Assembly (NCBI GenBank): GCA_937876245.1
Contig: CALEGP010000010.1
Span: 1 to 64,000, forward strand
Origin: an uncultured Actinomycetes bacterium
Lineage (GTDB): Bacteria > Actinomycetota > Actinomycetes > Nanopelagicales > Nanopelagicaceae
DNA: 64,000 nt
Direction: 5' to 3'
Part shown: in pieces, positions 8,536-17,284 of the stretch
Position numbering within the stretch: position 1 is the stretch's first letter
How the letters are laid out: the number at the start of each line of letters is the position of its first letter
The notes under the pieces: model-generated
The model's database searches: none
What the model was told of the DNA's origin: nothing
Seen by the model: the letters and a program-made list of their open reading frames with translations, nothing else
Translations under genes and position numbers: made by a program

Positions 8536-8539
8536 CGAT
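8534..8539 (+). promoter_or_regulatory. Candidate -10 box TACGAT for pgsA
   Basis: TACGAT seven bases before the ATG at 8547; supports the short pgsA start over frames that run back into the divergent gene. Confidence 0.4.
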
Positions 8540-8546
8540 GGGAATG

Positions 8547-9143
8547 ATGCTTCAGGAATCATTACGCGCTCCAGCCACCAGAATAGTTGATCCAATCTGC
8601 CGTGGCTTGATTCGCATTGGCGTTCGCGCCAATTTAGTGACCGCAATCGGCGCCTTTTTCACCATTTTGGCTGCGCTTCTTACTTTCCCAAATGGTCATT
8701 TCCTATTGGGCACACTCCTGATTATGTTCTTTGTTCTCTTTGATTTGCTCGATGGAACAATTGCCAGGCTCTCACCTCAAGGTTCGAGTACTTGGGGCGC
8801 ACTGCTTGACTCAACCCTTGATCGACTTAGCGACGCCGTAATTTTGGCATCAGTTCTTTGGTATTTCACAAAGATTGATGACCCACTAGTTGGGTTGCTA
8901 ATCTTTGTCCTAGTGGCTGGATTTCTTATTTCTTATATAAAAGCAAAATCCGAGGCCTTAGGAATCGAATGTAATGGTGGACTGGCTGAACGTGCAGAGC
9001 GTCTGATTATTATTATTGCGTCGACGGGATTGACAGGACTGGGTGTTTCATTCGCAATGGCGATCGGTCTATGGGTTTTGGCTCTTGCCAGTTTGATAAC
9101 TATTGGGCAACGGCTAGTAATTGTTCACCGAGGTTGCAAATGA
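8547..9143 (+). CDS. pgsA: CDP-alcohol phosphatidyltransferase, probable phosphatidylinositol phosphate synthase
   Basis: 198-aa integral membrane enzyme. The CDP-alcohol signature DxxDGxxAR-x9-GxxxDxxxD is complete (D66, D69, G70, R74, G84, D88, D92). Several hydrophobic segments follow, with the typical SYIKAKSEALG and ERAERLIIIIASTG stretches. In actinobacteria the enzyme at this locus makes phosphatidylinositol phosphate from CDP-diacylglycerol and inositol phosphate, the base of PIM lipids; a phosphatidylglycerophosphate synthase is the alternative. ATGs at 8538 and 8544 are in frame and possible; a longer frame exists back to 8442 but overlaps the divergent gene. Stop overlaps the next gene by four bases. 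Confidence 0.88.
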   Translation: MLQESLRAPATRIVDPICRGLIRIGVRANLVTAIGAFFTILAALLTFPNGHFLLGTLLIMFFVLFDLLDGTIARLSPQGSSTWGALLDSTLDRLSDAVILASVLWYFTKIDDPLVGLLIFVLVAGFLISYIKAKSEALGIECNGGLAERAERLIIIIASTGLTGLGVSFAMAIGLWVLALASLITIGQRLVIVHRGCK

Positions 9144-10015
9144 TTTCAAACCTTACTTATTGGGGTTATAGCTTTGCGTGGAAAATAGTTCGCCTGCTGC
9201 CAGAAAGTATTGCATACGGCCTGGCGGATAAATTTGCGGATTATCTTTATGGGAAAAATGGCAAGAGCGTAATCCGCCTGCGTGCTAACTATGCAAGGGT
9301 TCGCCCGGACCTGGCTCCTGATGATTTGGAATTCCTCACCAACGCAGGAATGCGCTCTTACTTACGTTATTGGTGTGACACATTTCGATTTCCAGGTTGG
9401 GATAACCAGCGCCTCCTTGAAACCACCGTAGTCGAAAACGAAGAGTTATTGCGCGAACCGATTGCTGCAAAGCGCGGCTGCATCGTGGCTCTTCCACATG
9501 CCGGGAATTGGGATCATGCTGGAGCTTATTTTTGCGCAACAGGTATTCCGCTTACTACGGTTGCCGAGCACCTGAAACCGGAGAAACTTTTTCAGAAATT
9601 TCTTTCCTATCGCACGAAGATTGGCATGGAAGTTTTAGATTTGGATTCAAGGAGCATCGCAGTACTTTCGCAGAGACTTCGAGCTGGCAAATTAGTCGCG
9701 CTGGTTGCCGATCGTGATCTTTCAAAGAATGGTATTCCCGTTAAATTCTTTGGCGAGGGAGCCCAGATGCCCGGCGGTCCGGCTCTGTTGGCAATCCAAA
9801 CGGGAGCCGATTTAATCACTGCATTTGTAAAATATGAAGAAAGTGGAATCCGTATTATTTTTGAAAAAGCTATCGGAGTGCCAGAAATAGGCGCCACCTC
9901 TGCTAAAGCCGCAGCCATGACACAGGAGATTGCTGACCGTTTTGCCAAGCAGATAACGGCACACACGGTTGATTGGCATATGCTGCAACGGATTTGGTTG
10001 GACAAAAATGAGTAG
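9140..10015 (+). CDS. patA: Phosphatidylinositol mannoside acyltransferase
   Basis: 291 aa, lipid A acyltransferase-like (LpxL/HtrB superfamily) membrane-associated enzyme. The catalytic HX4D motif is HAGNWD (H120, D125); an N-terminal hydrophobic stretch precedes it and ADRDLSKNGIPVKFFG matches the conserved second block. It should transfer an acyl chain to the mannose of PIM, between pgsA and pimA. The ATG at 9140 is chosen since it overlaps the pgsA stop as ATGA and leaves the family-typical N-terminus; a GTG at 9071 would add 23 unlikely residues. Confidence 0.9.
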   Translation: MISNLTYWGYSFAWKIVRLLPESIAYGLADKFADYLYGKNGKSVIRLRANYARVRPDLAPDDLEFLTNAGMRSYLRYWCDTFRFPGWDNQRLLETTVVENEELLREPIAAKRGCIVALPHAGNWDHAGAYFCATGIPLTTVAEHLKPEKLFQKFLSYRTKIGMEVLDLDSRSIAVLSQRLRAGKLVALVADRDLSKNGIPVKFFGEGAQMPGGPALLAIQTGADLITAFVKYEESGIRIIFEKAIGVPEIGATSAKAAAMTQEIADRFAKQITAHTVDWHMLQRIWLDKNE

Positions 10016-11180
10016 CATGCGGATTGGGATTGTCTGTCCGTATGGCTGGGATACTCCTGGCGGAGTGCAAATTCATATCAAGGAGTTGGCCGAGTGGTTG
10101 ATTGCTAAGGGTCATTTTGTTTCAGTTTTAGCACCGGTTACTAATGAACAATCGGGGCTAGAGCCCTGGGTGGTTTCCGCTGGGCGCCCGATTTCGATTC
10201 CATACAATGGCGCGATAGCAAAAGTCATATTCGGTCCGATCGCTTCCTCGCGAGTCAAACAATGGATTGCAAGCGAAAATTTCGATTTGCTCCATCTCCA
10301 CGAGCCAGCTATACCTTCTCTCTCTTTGCTTGCTGGTTGGGCTGGTGATGGTCCTATGGTTGCCACATTTCATGTGGCCGCAAATTCTCAGAAAATTGCT
10401 AACGCGATAGGGACAATGCTTGATCCTCTTATAGAGCGCATCACGGCGAAAATCGCGGTGAGTGAAATTGCCCGCAATACTCTCAAGGATCGTTTTAATA
10501 CGGAAGCGGTGGTTATTCCTAATGGGATCGATACTCGGAAATTCGAAGGCATTGGTGCCCGCAGCGAATGGGCGCTACCAAACACGATTGGTTTTATTGG
10601 AAGATTTGATGAATCTAGAAAAGGCTTAAGCGTTCTGCTCGCCGCTATTCCCGAAATAGTTTCTCATGTGCCAAATTTGCGGGTACTGATCGCTGGTCCT
10701 GGAGATCCGCATAATTTTAGAGATGAAATTTCACCTACCCTGCTTGAGAGAGTCACTTTTCTGGGTCGACTTTCTGAGACTGAGAAGGCGCAATTTTTCA
10801 AATCGATTTCGATCTACATTGCCCCAAATACGGGAGGTGAGTCTTTCGGTATTATTTTGGCTGAAGCAATGGCTTGTCATACCCCGATTATTGCAAGCGA
10901 CTTATCTGCATTCGCCAATCTCTTGGATCAGGGGAAGTCCGGGGAGCTCTTTGAATCAGGAAGTTCTTCAGTACTTGCTTCTAAAGTCGTAAAGCTTCTG
11001 GCCAGCCAGCGCGAGCGAGAAAATATCGCAGAGGCCGGTTATAAGAAGTCAAGGATTTTTGACTGGAACGTGGTTGGTGAGCAAGTTCTTTCAATCTATG
11101 AAATGGCGATAGTTGGCAACAGCGGAGTTAAACTTGCATCCGAGAATCGCTTTTGGAACCGTTTGAGGTCAAATGATTAG
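10008..11180 (+). CDS. pimA: Phosphatidylinositol alpha-mannosyltransferase
   Basis: 390-aa GT4 glycosyltransferase that adds the first mannose from GDP-mannose to phosphatidylinositol on the cytoplasmic face. N-terminal Rossmann domain starts with IGIVCPYGWDTPGGVQIHI (nucleotide/acceptor Gly-rich loop), HLHEPAIPSLSLL follows, and the C-terminal domain has IGRFDESRKGL and the NTGGESFGIILAEAMAC EX7E donor motif. ATG at 10008 overlaps patA by eight bases; the ATG at 10017 is also possible. Confidence 0.93.
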   Translation: MSSMRIGIVCPYGWDTPGGVQIHIKELAEWLIAKGHFVSVLAPVTNEQSGLEPWVVSAGRPISIPYNGAIAKVIFGPIASSRVKQWIASENFDLLHLHEPAIPSLSLLAGWAGDGPMVATFHVAANSQKIANAIGTMLDPLIERITAKIAVSEIARNTLKDRFNTEAVVIPNGIDTRKFEGIGARSEWALPNTIGFIGRFDESRKGLSVLLAAIPEIVSHVPNLRVLIAGPGDPHNFRDEISPTLLERVTFLGRLSETEKAQFFKSISIYIAPNTGGESFGIILAEAMACHTPIIASDLSAFANLLDQGKSGELFESGSSSVLASKVVKLLASQRERENIAEAGYKKSRIFDWNVVGEQVLSIYEMAIVGNSGVKLASENRFWNRLRSND

Positions 11181-11679
11181 ATCGATAATTGCCGCTATTT
11201 TTCTGCTCGTATTGGCGGGTTGGTACCTCTCATTTTTGGCTTCTCGTTTGGATTCCTTGCATCACAGGATCGAAACATCCTGGGCGCATTTAGATGCCCT
11301 ACTTCAGCGCCGAGCAGCGATCTCCTTGGAAATCGCTGGTTCGAAAGGAATAGATCCTGCGACCAGTTTGGTACTCACAGCTGCGGCATACCAGGCACGA
11401 GAAGCCAATATCGTAGATCGCAGCGATGCCGAGATAATTCTTTCGCAAAGTTTGAAGTTGTTACAAGAGGATGAACTTTTACTGCCGAGTGGAATAGCTG
11501 GTGAGCTTTTAGCCGCACTTGCATTAGTGACCGAAAAAATATCGGTTGGTATTACAATTCACACCGAGGCCGTACGAAGTGCACGAAATCTGAGAAGCCG
11601 AGCGCTTTTTAGATTTTTCAGATTAGCTGGCCACGCCCCACTTCCAATGCGATATTCCTTTGAGGACCATATTTTATGA
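11173..11679 (+). CDS. LemA-like membrane-anchored helical protein
   Basis: 168 aa with one N-terminal membrane helix (about 5-26) followed by a cytoplasmic-type helical domain: RLDSLHHRIETSWAHLDALLQRRAA is the LemA-like first helix. The rest is Ala/Leu-rich alpha-helical with no catalytic motif. Overlaps pimA by eight bases and the next gene by four. In mycobacteria, from memory, the gene after pimA encodes a similar N-terminal region joined to a NUDIX domain; here no NUDIX box is present. Function unknown, probably envelope-linked from context. Confidence 0.7.
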   Translation: MIRSIIAAIFLLVLAGWYLSFLASRLDSLHHRIETSWAHLDALLQRRAAISLEIAGSKGIDPATSLVLTAAAYQAREANIVDRSDAEIILSQSLKLLQEDELLLPSGIAGELLAALALVTEKISVGITIHTEAVRSARNLRSRALFRFFRLAGHAPLPMRYSFEDHIL

Positions 11680-12707
11680 AGAAAATTTTGGCAGCTTTCT
11701 CGATTCTCATTGTATTGAGTTCATGCGCTTCGCCGAATGAATCGAACAATAGCGCGGAGAGCGCTGGTGAAATTAAGATTGTTGAGAAGAATGTATTGAC
11801 CAATTTGCCCGGTAAAAATGGTCCTGTCTTGGCAGTCAAGATTGATGATACGCCGCCTGGGCATCCGCAGGTTGGTTTAGATCTGGCCTCTGTTATTTAT
11901 ATTGAGCAGGTGGAAGGTGGCCTGACACGTATAGCTGCAATTTTTACCGATGAGATTCCGCCACTGATTGGCCCAGTTAGATCGGCACGTGTGAGCGATA
12001 TAGAAATTCTCGCGCAATACGGTCGAGTTGGTTTTGCTTACAGTGGTGCCCAATCAAAATTTCAGCGGGAGCTAAGCGCAGCAAATTTGGAGAATATGAG
12101 CGCAGAACGCAATCCGCCAAGCATTTATAAGAGCGTTAACGATCGGTATGCGCCTACAAATATGATGCTGGACGCCAAAGCTTTGTTGACTAAAACAATT
12201 GATACTGAAGGCAAAAAAATTGACATTGTTAAATCTGTTGGTTGGCAATTTGGCGAGATTGCCGATAGCGCTAAACGGGTAGCGAGTGTGTTGATTAAAT
12301 GGCCTGCTTCAAAATACGGCTTGACTTGGTCAAAGGCTGAAAAGAGATGGTTGATTTCCTATGACGGGAAACCCGATCTTGATTCAACAGGCAAACAATT
12401 GGGCTCTCCAAATTTTGTTATCCAGAAAGTTGCCCTGACTAATTCGATTTATCATGACAAGGTTGGTGGCATTACGCCATATATCAATTCCGTCGGAATC
12501 GGAACGGGCTATTTACTCCGTGATGGGAAAATCATTGATGTTAATTGGCAGCGCCCGAGCGCCGAGGTTGGCACGATTTGGACCCTGGCAGATGGGAATG
12601 TGGCTAATTTTGCCGATGGCCAGGTTTGGATAGCACTTACCGATAATGAGCCGACCATCTCTTATCCAGCACCACACGCGAGTGCGCAGCCAACAAAGTC
12701 AAAGTAG
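11676..12707 (+). CDS. DUF3048 (YerB-like) lipoprotein
   Basis: 343 aa. Signal peptide with lipobox LSSC (Cys17) indicates a lipid-anchored exported protein. The remainder matches the DUF3048/YerB pattern: VLAVKIDDTPPGHPQVGLDLASVIYIEQVEGGLTR region, IGPVRSAR, GFAYSGAQ, YAPTNM and the C-terminal WQRPSAEVGTIW block. The biochemical role of the family is not established. ATGA overlap with the preceding gene puts it at the end of the pgsA-patA-pimA unit, suggesting envelope function. Confidence 0.85.
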   Translation: MKKILAAFSILIVLSSCASPNESNNSAESAGEIKIVEKNVLTNLPGKNGPVLAVKIDDTPPGHPQVGLDLASVIYIEQVEGGLTRIAAIFTDEIPPLIGPVRSARVSDIEILAQYGRVGFAYSGAQSKFQRELSAANLENMSAERNPPSIYKSVNDRYAPTNMMLDAKALLTKTIDTEGKKIDIVKSVGWQFGEIADSAKRVASVLIKWPASKYGLTWSKAEKRWLISYDGKPDLDSTGKQLGSPNFVIQKVALTNSIYHDKVGGITPYINSVGIGTGYLLRDGKIIDVNWQRPSAEVGTIWTLADGNVANFADGQVWIALTDNEPTISYPAPHASAQPTKSK

Positions 12708-12771
12708 ACTGATTCTCTGGGATTTCTGAGCATTTAGCGGATTCCCTGATTTAAGTGAAGAACTAAACAAC

Positions 12772-12776
12772 AGGAG
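12772..12776 (+). promoter_or_regulatory. Ribosome binding site of pdxS
   Basis: AGGAG six bases before the second of two consecutive ATG codons (12783), favouring that start over 12780. The 70-bp gap after the DUF3048 gene holds no clear -10 box. Confidence 0.5.
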
Positions 12777-12782
12777 CAGATG

Positions 12783-13682
12783 ATGTCTAAAGCGAATGAG
12801 ACAGAAGTAGGCAGCGCGAGAGTAAAGCGCGGAATGGCCGAAATGCTTAAGGGTGGCGTCATTATGGACGTCGTTAACGTCGAGCAAGCAAAGATTGCCG
12901 AAGATGCCGGAGCCGTTGCAGTCATGGCCTTGGAACGTGTTCCAGCTGATATTCGCGCACAGGGCGGAGTATCTCGCATGTCAGATCCAGACATGATTGA
13001 AAAAATTCAAGCAGCGGTATCAATACCTGTCATGGCCAAGGTACGAATTGGGCATTTTGCGGAGGCGCAAATATTAGAAACTTTGAACGTTGATTACATT
13101 GATGAGTCTGAAGTATTGACTCCAGCTGATTACGAGCACCACATCAACAAATGGAATTTCACGATTCCCTTTGTATGCGGAGCGACTAATTTGGGCGAAG
13201 CCCTGCGGCGCATCAGTGAAGGTGCAGCGATGATTCGCTCGAAAGGCGAGGCGGGTACTGGTGATGTTTCTAATGCGACTACTCATATGCGAAAAATTGG
13301 TGGCGAAATTCGTCGACTTACCTCGATGCGCGAAGAGGAACTCTATGTGGCAGCTAAGGAATTGCAAGCGCCATACGCGCTGGTTAAAGAGGTTGCTGAA
13401 AGTGGAAAATTGCCCGTTGTTCTCTTTACCGCTGGTGGAATTGCCACACCTGCTGATGCAGCAATGATGATGCAGTTAGGCGCCGACGGAGTATTTATTG
13501 GGTCTGGTATTTTTAAATCCGGTGATGCAGCAAAGCGTGCGGCTGCCTGCGTTAAAGCGACGACATATTATTCTGATGCAAAAATTGTCGCAGATGCCTC
13601 TCGTGGACTTGGCGAGGCGATGGTTGGAATCAGCGTGGCTGACATTCCTGCACCGCATCGATTGGCTGAACGGGGCTGGTAA
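12783..13682 (+). CDS. pdxS: Pyridoxal 5'-phosphate synthase lyase subunit
   Basis: 299-aa TIM-barrel subunit of DXP-independent PLP synthase, joining ribose 5-phosphate, glyceraldehyde 3-phosphate and ammonia. Seen: [21 protein letters not shown] (Asp of the active site), [14 protein letters not shown] with the Schiff-base Lys, [10 protein letters not shown] phosphate loop, and [13 protein letters not shown]. Length is normal. Ammonia comes from PdxT encoded immediately downstream. It may serve the PLP needs of tnaA and pabBC here among many others. Confidence 0.97.
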   Translation: MSKANETEVGSARVKRGMAEMLKGGVIMDVVNVEQAKIAEDAGAVAVMALERVPADIRAQGGVSRMSDPDMIEKIQAAVSIPVMAKVRIGHFAEAQILETLNVDYIDESEVLTPADYEHHINKWNFTIPFVCGATNLGEALRRISEGAAMIRSKGEAGTGDVSNATTHMRKIGGEIRRLTSMREEELYVAAKELQAPYALVKEVAESGKLPVVLFTAGGIATPADAAMMMQLGADGVFIGSGIFKSGDAAKRAAACVKATTYYSDAKIVADASRGLGEAMVGISVADIPAPHRLAERGW

Positions 13683-13684
13683 GT

Positions 13685-14284
13685 CTGAAAAAACTTAACG
13701 TTGGAGTATTGGCGCTCCAAGGTGATTTTCGAGAGCACCTACTAGCGTTCCAAGATTTGGAAATCGAAGGAAATTTAGTTAAGACGGCATCGGAAATTTC
13801 TAAAGTGGATGCACTCGTAATCCCCGGAGGCGAATCGACAACGATTAGTAAGTTGGCGAAAAGCTTTGGCCTCCTTGATTTGATCTCCGAGCGAATTGCC
13901 AGTGGGATGCCTGCGTTTGGCACCTGCGCGGGGATGATTTTGCTTTCGAATTCGATTGTTGATCCAGCTTCTAGCCAGGATGTTTTTGGTGGAATTGATA
14001 TGCAAGTTAGGCGCAATGCTTTCGGCCGTCAGACTGAGTCTTTTGAGGCTGATTTAGATTTCCAGGCAATAGGTGAAGAGCCATTTAGGGGTGTTTTCAT
14101 TCGAGCGCCTTGGGTTGAGAAATTCGCGCCTGAAGTTGAGATTTTGGCAAGCATCGAAAGTGGGGGAATCCAGCGGTCGGTAGCAGTACGCCAGGGCTCG
14201 ATTCTTGCCACAGCTTTTCATCCCGAACTTACAGGCGATAGGCGAATTCATAATTACTTCCTTAACGAGGTTTGCGGGAAATAA
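13685..14284 (+). CDS. pdxT: Pyridoxal 5'-phosphate synthase glutaminase subunit, probable CTG start
   Basis: Class I glutamine amidotransferase feeding ammonia to PdxS. Motifs: ALQGDFREH, GGESTTISKLAKSFGL, nucleophile Cys in FGTCAGMI, and C-terminal AFHPELTGD with the His/Glu pair. The family begins with a beta strand KxxVGVLALQG, encoded here from 13688, but the frame has no ATG, GTG or TTG before the TTG at 13709, which would remove that strand; an in-frame stop lies at 13667. The CTG at 13685 (two bases after the pdxS stop) or at 13676 is therefore the likely start. 199 aa from 13685. Confidence 0.85.
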   Translation: MKKLNVGVLALQGDFREHLLAFQDLEIEGNLVKTASEISKVDALVIPGGESTTISKLAKSFGLLDLISERIASGMPAFGTCAGMILLSNSIVDPASSQDVFGGIDMQVRRNAFGRQTESFEADLDFQAIGEEPFRGVFIRAPWVEKFAPEVEILASIESGGIQRSVAVRQGSILATAFHPELTGDRRIHNYFLNEVCGK

Positions 14285-14290
14285 TTCAAG

Positions 14291-14296
14291 TAAACT
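14291..14296 (+). promoter_or_regulatory. Candidate -10 box TAAACT for yebC
   Basis: TAAACT lies 35 bases before the yebC GTG; initiation near 14303 would give a short leader carrying the AGGAGG site at 14313-14318. Confidence 0.35.
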
Positions 14297-14312
14297 CGGG
14301 TCATTGATTTAT

Positions 14313-14318
14313 AGGAGG
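14313..14318 (+). promoter_or_regulatory. Strong ribosome binding site of yebC
   Basis: AGGAGG seven bases before the GTG start at 14326; one of the few perfect Shine-Dalgarno sites in the window. Confidence 0.7.
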
Positions 14319-14325
14319 TTTCACA

Positions 14326-15075
14326 GTGTCAGGCCATTCCAAGTGGGCAACGACTAAGCACAAGAAGGCAGTAATCGATTCGCGTCGTGCCAAGAATTTT
14401 GCAAAGTTGATTAAGGGTATCGAAGTAGCGGCCAGAAATGGTGGGGCAGATGTAACTGGAAACCCGACGCTCTTTGATGCAATTGCAAAGGCCAAAAAGA
14501 ACTCGATGCCGGCCGATAATATCGAACGTGCAGTAAAGCGAGGCGCAGGACTTGAATCTGGTGGCGCCGATTGGCAGACGATTATGTACGAAGGATATGG
14601 GCCAAATGGCGTAGCCCTGTTGATTGAATGTTTATCTGATAATCGCAATCGGGCCGCTTCAGAAGTTAGAGTCGCTGTAACTCGAAATGGTGGAAATATG
14701 GCTGATCCTGGTTCTGTTTCTTACATGTTCAATCGCAAAGGCGTAATTATTGTTTCCAAGGTTGATGACATAACGGAGGATAAGATTTTAGAACATGTTC
14801 TGGACGCAGGCGCGGAGGATGTCGTAGATCTAGGGGAGTCATTCGAAGTAGTAAGCGAACCGAGTGACCTTGTAGCAGTGCGTACAGCTCTTCAGTCAGC
14901 GGGGATCGAATACGAATCCGCTGAAACATCTTTCTTGCCCTCAGTTTCTGTCGCACTAGATGCAGAAGGGGCGGTAAAAGTTTTTGCCCTAATAGATGCA
15001 ATCGAAGAGTTGGATGATGTGCAAAACGTCTTCGGTAACTTTGATGTATCAGATGAGGTAATGGCGAGCCTCTAA
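14326..15075 (+). CDS. yebC: YebC/PmpR-family protein
   Basis: 249 aa, GTG start. Begins [29 protein letters not shown], the family hallmark, with DNADNIERA-type stretch [13 protein letters not shown] and the [14 protein letters not shown] block. Family members act as DNA-binding regulators or as ribosome-associated factors relieving polyproline stalling; which applies cannot be told. Directly upstream of ruvCAB, the common bacterial order. Confidence 0.96.
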   Translation: MSGHSKWATTKHKKAVIDSRRAKNFAKLIKGIEVAARNGGADVTGNPTLFDAIAKAKKNSMPADNIERAVKRGAGLESGGADWQTIMYEGYGPNGVALLIECLSDNRNRAASEVRVAVTRNGGNMADPGSVSYMFNRKGVIIVSKVDDITEDKILEHVLDAGAEDVVDLGESFEVVSEPSDLVAVRTALQSAGIEYESAETSFLPSVSVALDAEGAVKVFALIDAIEELDDVQNVFGNFDVSDEVMASL

Positions 15076-15076
15076 G

Positions 15077-15616
15077 ATGCGAGTTCTTGGGGTCGATCCG
15101 GGTTTAACGAGATGCGGCTTGGGAATTGTCGAAAATGGAGTTTCGCAAAAATTGATTATGGTGGGCGTTGGGGTTATTCAAACTCCTGCGGATGTCGATT
15201 TAGCTCAACGTTTATTGATGCTCGAGACAGAACTGATTTCTTGGATTAAGGAGTTTGAGCCCGATGTTATTGCGGTTGAAAGAGTTTTTTCGCAGTTGAA
15301 TATCCGAACTGCAATGTCGACTGGGCAAGCTGCAGGAGTGGCCCTACTTGTTGCTGCCAGGTCTGGGATTCAGGTTGCAATGCATACGCCGACAGAAGTA
15401 AAGGCGGCAGTTACTGGTTCAGGGCGCGCAGATAAGAAGCAGGTAGCCCTGATGGTTCAGAAACTGCTATTTCTGAAAGAAATTCCTAAACCCGTTGACG
15501 CTACGGACGCGCTAGCACTTGCTATCTGCCATCATTGGCGAGGTTCGGGTAATGCGCGCATCGAGCAGGCAGTTTCCAATGAGAAAGCGCGCTTAAAGAA
15601 AGCGGCAAAGAAATGA
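15077..15616 (+). CDS. ruvC: Holliday junction resolvase RuvC
   Basis: 179-aa endonuclease resolving Holliday junctions with RuvAB. Acidic catalytic residues are seen in [12 protein letters not shown] (Asp), [10 protein letters not shown] (Glu) and [12 protein letters not shown] (two Asp). One base after the yebC stop and four-base ATGA overlap with ruvA, so co-translated. Confidence 0.97.
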   Translation: MRVLGVDPGLTRCGLGIVENGVSQKLIMVGVGVIQTPADVDLAQRLLMLETELISWIKEFEPDVIAVERVFSQLNIRTAMSTGQAAGVALLVAARSGIQVAMHTPTEVKAAVTGSGRADKKQVALMVQKLLFLKEIPKPVDATDALALAICHHWRGSGNARIEQAVSNEKARLKKAAKK

Positions 15617-16218
15617 TCGCTTCAGTATCGGGTATTGTGAAAGCGACGACGCTTAATTCGGCGATTATCGAAGTTGGTGGTGTCGGCCTATTGGTTTCCC
15701 TGCCAGCCAGGTTGGCTGCTTCGTTAACGGTAGGGACCCATGCTGAGATTTTTACAACCCTGGTGGTACGAGAAGATGCATTGACACTTTTTGGTTTTGA
15801 TCGCATCGAGTCAAAGGATTTTTTTGAATTACTTCAGACCGTCAGCGGCATCGGCCCCAAGGTTGCGCAATCCGCGCTATCGATTTATGAACCTGAAGAA
15901 TTGGCTAGCGCTATTTCAAATGAGAATTCGGCGCTATTAGAAAGAATCCCTGGGCTTGGTAAAAAAGGTGCCCAACGCGCCCTTTTAGAGTTGAGGGAAA
16001 AAGTTACCTCATTGATTTTGCCCAGGAGCAAGAATGGCAAAGAGGCAAAGAGGCATTGGCGCACTCAGCTACAGAGCGCCCTTATTGGTCTGGGATTTAC
16101 GGCGCGCGAAGCCGAAACTACGATCGATTCTGTAGTAACCGAGCTTGGATCTAAAGTTGAAGATACTGATATTTCTCAGCTTCTTAAATTAGCTTTGCAA
16201 AATCGGGGACGAGGATAG
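15613..16218 (+). CDS. ruvA: Holliday junction branch-migration subunit RuvA
   Basis: 201 aa. OB-fold N-terminal domain (about 1-65), two helix-hairpin-helix motifs ([13 protein letters not shown] and [16 protein letters not shown]), flexible linker, and C-terminal domain III ([15 protein letters not shown]) that contacts RuvB. Normal length. Confidence 0.97.
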   Translation: MIASVSGIVKATTLNSAIIEVGGVGLLVSLPARLAASLTVGTHAEIFTTLVVREDALTLFGFDRIESKDFFELLQTVSGIGPKVAQSALSIYEPEELASAISNENSALLERIPGLGKKGAQRALLELREKVTSLILPRSKNGKEAKRHWRTQLQSALIGLGFTAREAETTIDSVVTELGSKVEDTDISQLLKLALQNRGRG

Positions 16219-16220
16219 AG

Positions 16221-17273
16221 ATGTCTGATGAGTCAAGAGTTATAGATTCGAATTCTGATGAATTTGAACGGACTCAGGAGTTGGCGCTCCGTCCTAAAAC
16301 TCTTAAGGAGTTTGTGGGTCAGAAGAGAGTCGCAAATCAACTAGACCTTTTATTATCTGCGGCTAGAAATCGAATGGCACCGGCAGACCACGTTCTACTC
16401 TCTGGGCCTCCTGGACTTGGCAAAACGACTTTGGCAATGATTATCGCCTCGGAGATGAAGGCACCACTTCGTATTACGAGTGGGCCGGCGATACAACATG
16501 CCGGAGATCTTGCATCGATTCTCTCTTCACTGGTGGAAGGCGAGATCTTATTCTTGGATGAGATTCATCGGATGTCGCGTCCGGCTGAAGAGCTTTTATA
16601 TTTAGCAATGGAAGATTTTCGAGTTGATGTAATTGTCGGCAAAGGCGCAGGGGCGACTGCAATTCCTTTGGAGCTTCCGCACTTCACACTCGTTGGAGCG
16701 ACGACTCGAGCTGGTTTACTTCCAAGTCCACTTCGAGATCGTTTTGGCTTTACTGCGCAATTGGACTTCTATGAAAATAGCGAACTTTCAGTAATCGTAA
16801 AGAGAAGTGCAAAATTGATGGGTATTCAAATCGATGATGAAGCGATTGTTGAATTAGGATCAAGATCTCGCGGTACGCCTCGTGTCGCAAATCGCCTACT
16901 TCGCAGAGTTCGAGATTTTGCCCAAGTTCATTCGAATGGCAGGGTAGGAATTAAAGAGGCAAAGGCAGCTCTGGAAATGTATGAAGTAGATGCCATAGGC
17001 CTTGACCGCCTGGATCTTGGGGTTCTAAATGCCCTTGTGAATCGATTTAACGGGGGACCGGTCGGTATTTCGACCCTGGCCATGGCCATCGGTGAAGAGG
17101 TTGAAACTATCGAGTCACTGGCTGAACCTTTTCTGGTGAGAATGGGATTTATCTCACGAACTCCGCGTGGCCGGATTGCGACAGCGGCCGGATTCGAGCA
17201 TTTAGGGCAAAAAGCGCCGATTGGCCTGCCAAATCTACCGGGTCTTTTCGACACACCGGCCTCTGATGCCTAG
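16221..17273 (+). CDS. ruvB: Holliday junction ATP-dependent helicase RuvB
   Basis: 350-aa AAA+ motor of branch migration. Walker [10 protein letters not shown], Walker B LFLDEIH, sensor GATTRAG, arginine finger region PLRDRFGF, and the winged-helix C-terminal domain with [10 protein letters not shown]. Two bases after ruvA. Confidence 0.98.
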   Translation: MSDESRVIDSNSDEFERTQELALRPKTLKEFVGQKRVANQLDLLLSAARNRMAPADHVLLSGPPGLGKTTLAMIIASEMKAPLRITSGPAIQHAGDLASILSSLVEGEILFLDEIHRMSRPAEELLYLAMEDFRVDVIVGKGAGATAIPLELPHFTLVGATTRAGLLPSPLRDRFGFTAQLDFYENSELSVIVKRSAKLMGIQIDDEAIVELGSRSRGTPRVANRLLRRVRDFAQVHSNGRVGIKEAKAALEMYEVDAIGLDRLDLGVLNALVNRFNGGPVGISTLAMAIGEEVETIESLAEPFLVRMGFISRTPRGRIATAAGFEHLGQKAPIGLPNLPGLFDTPASDA

Positions 17274-17284
17274 ACTTCGTTTCC

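Noticed and set aside
8442-8546. Longer N-terminus for pgsA
   Set aside because: Would overlap the divergent gene by some 80 bp and add residues unlike the family; a -10 box favours 8547.
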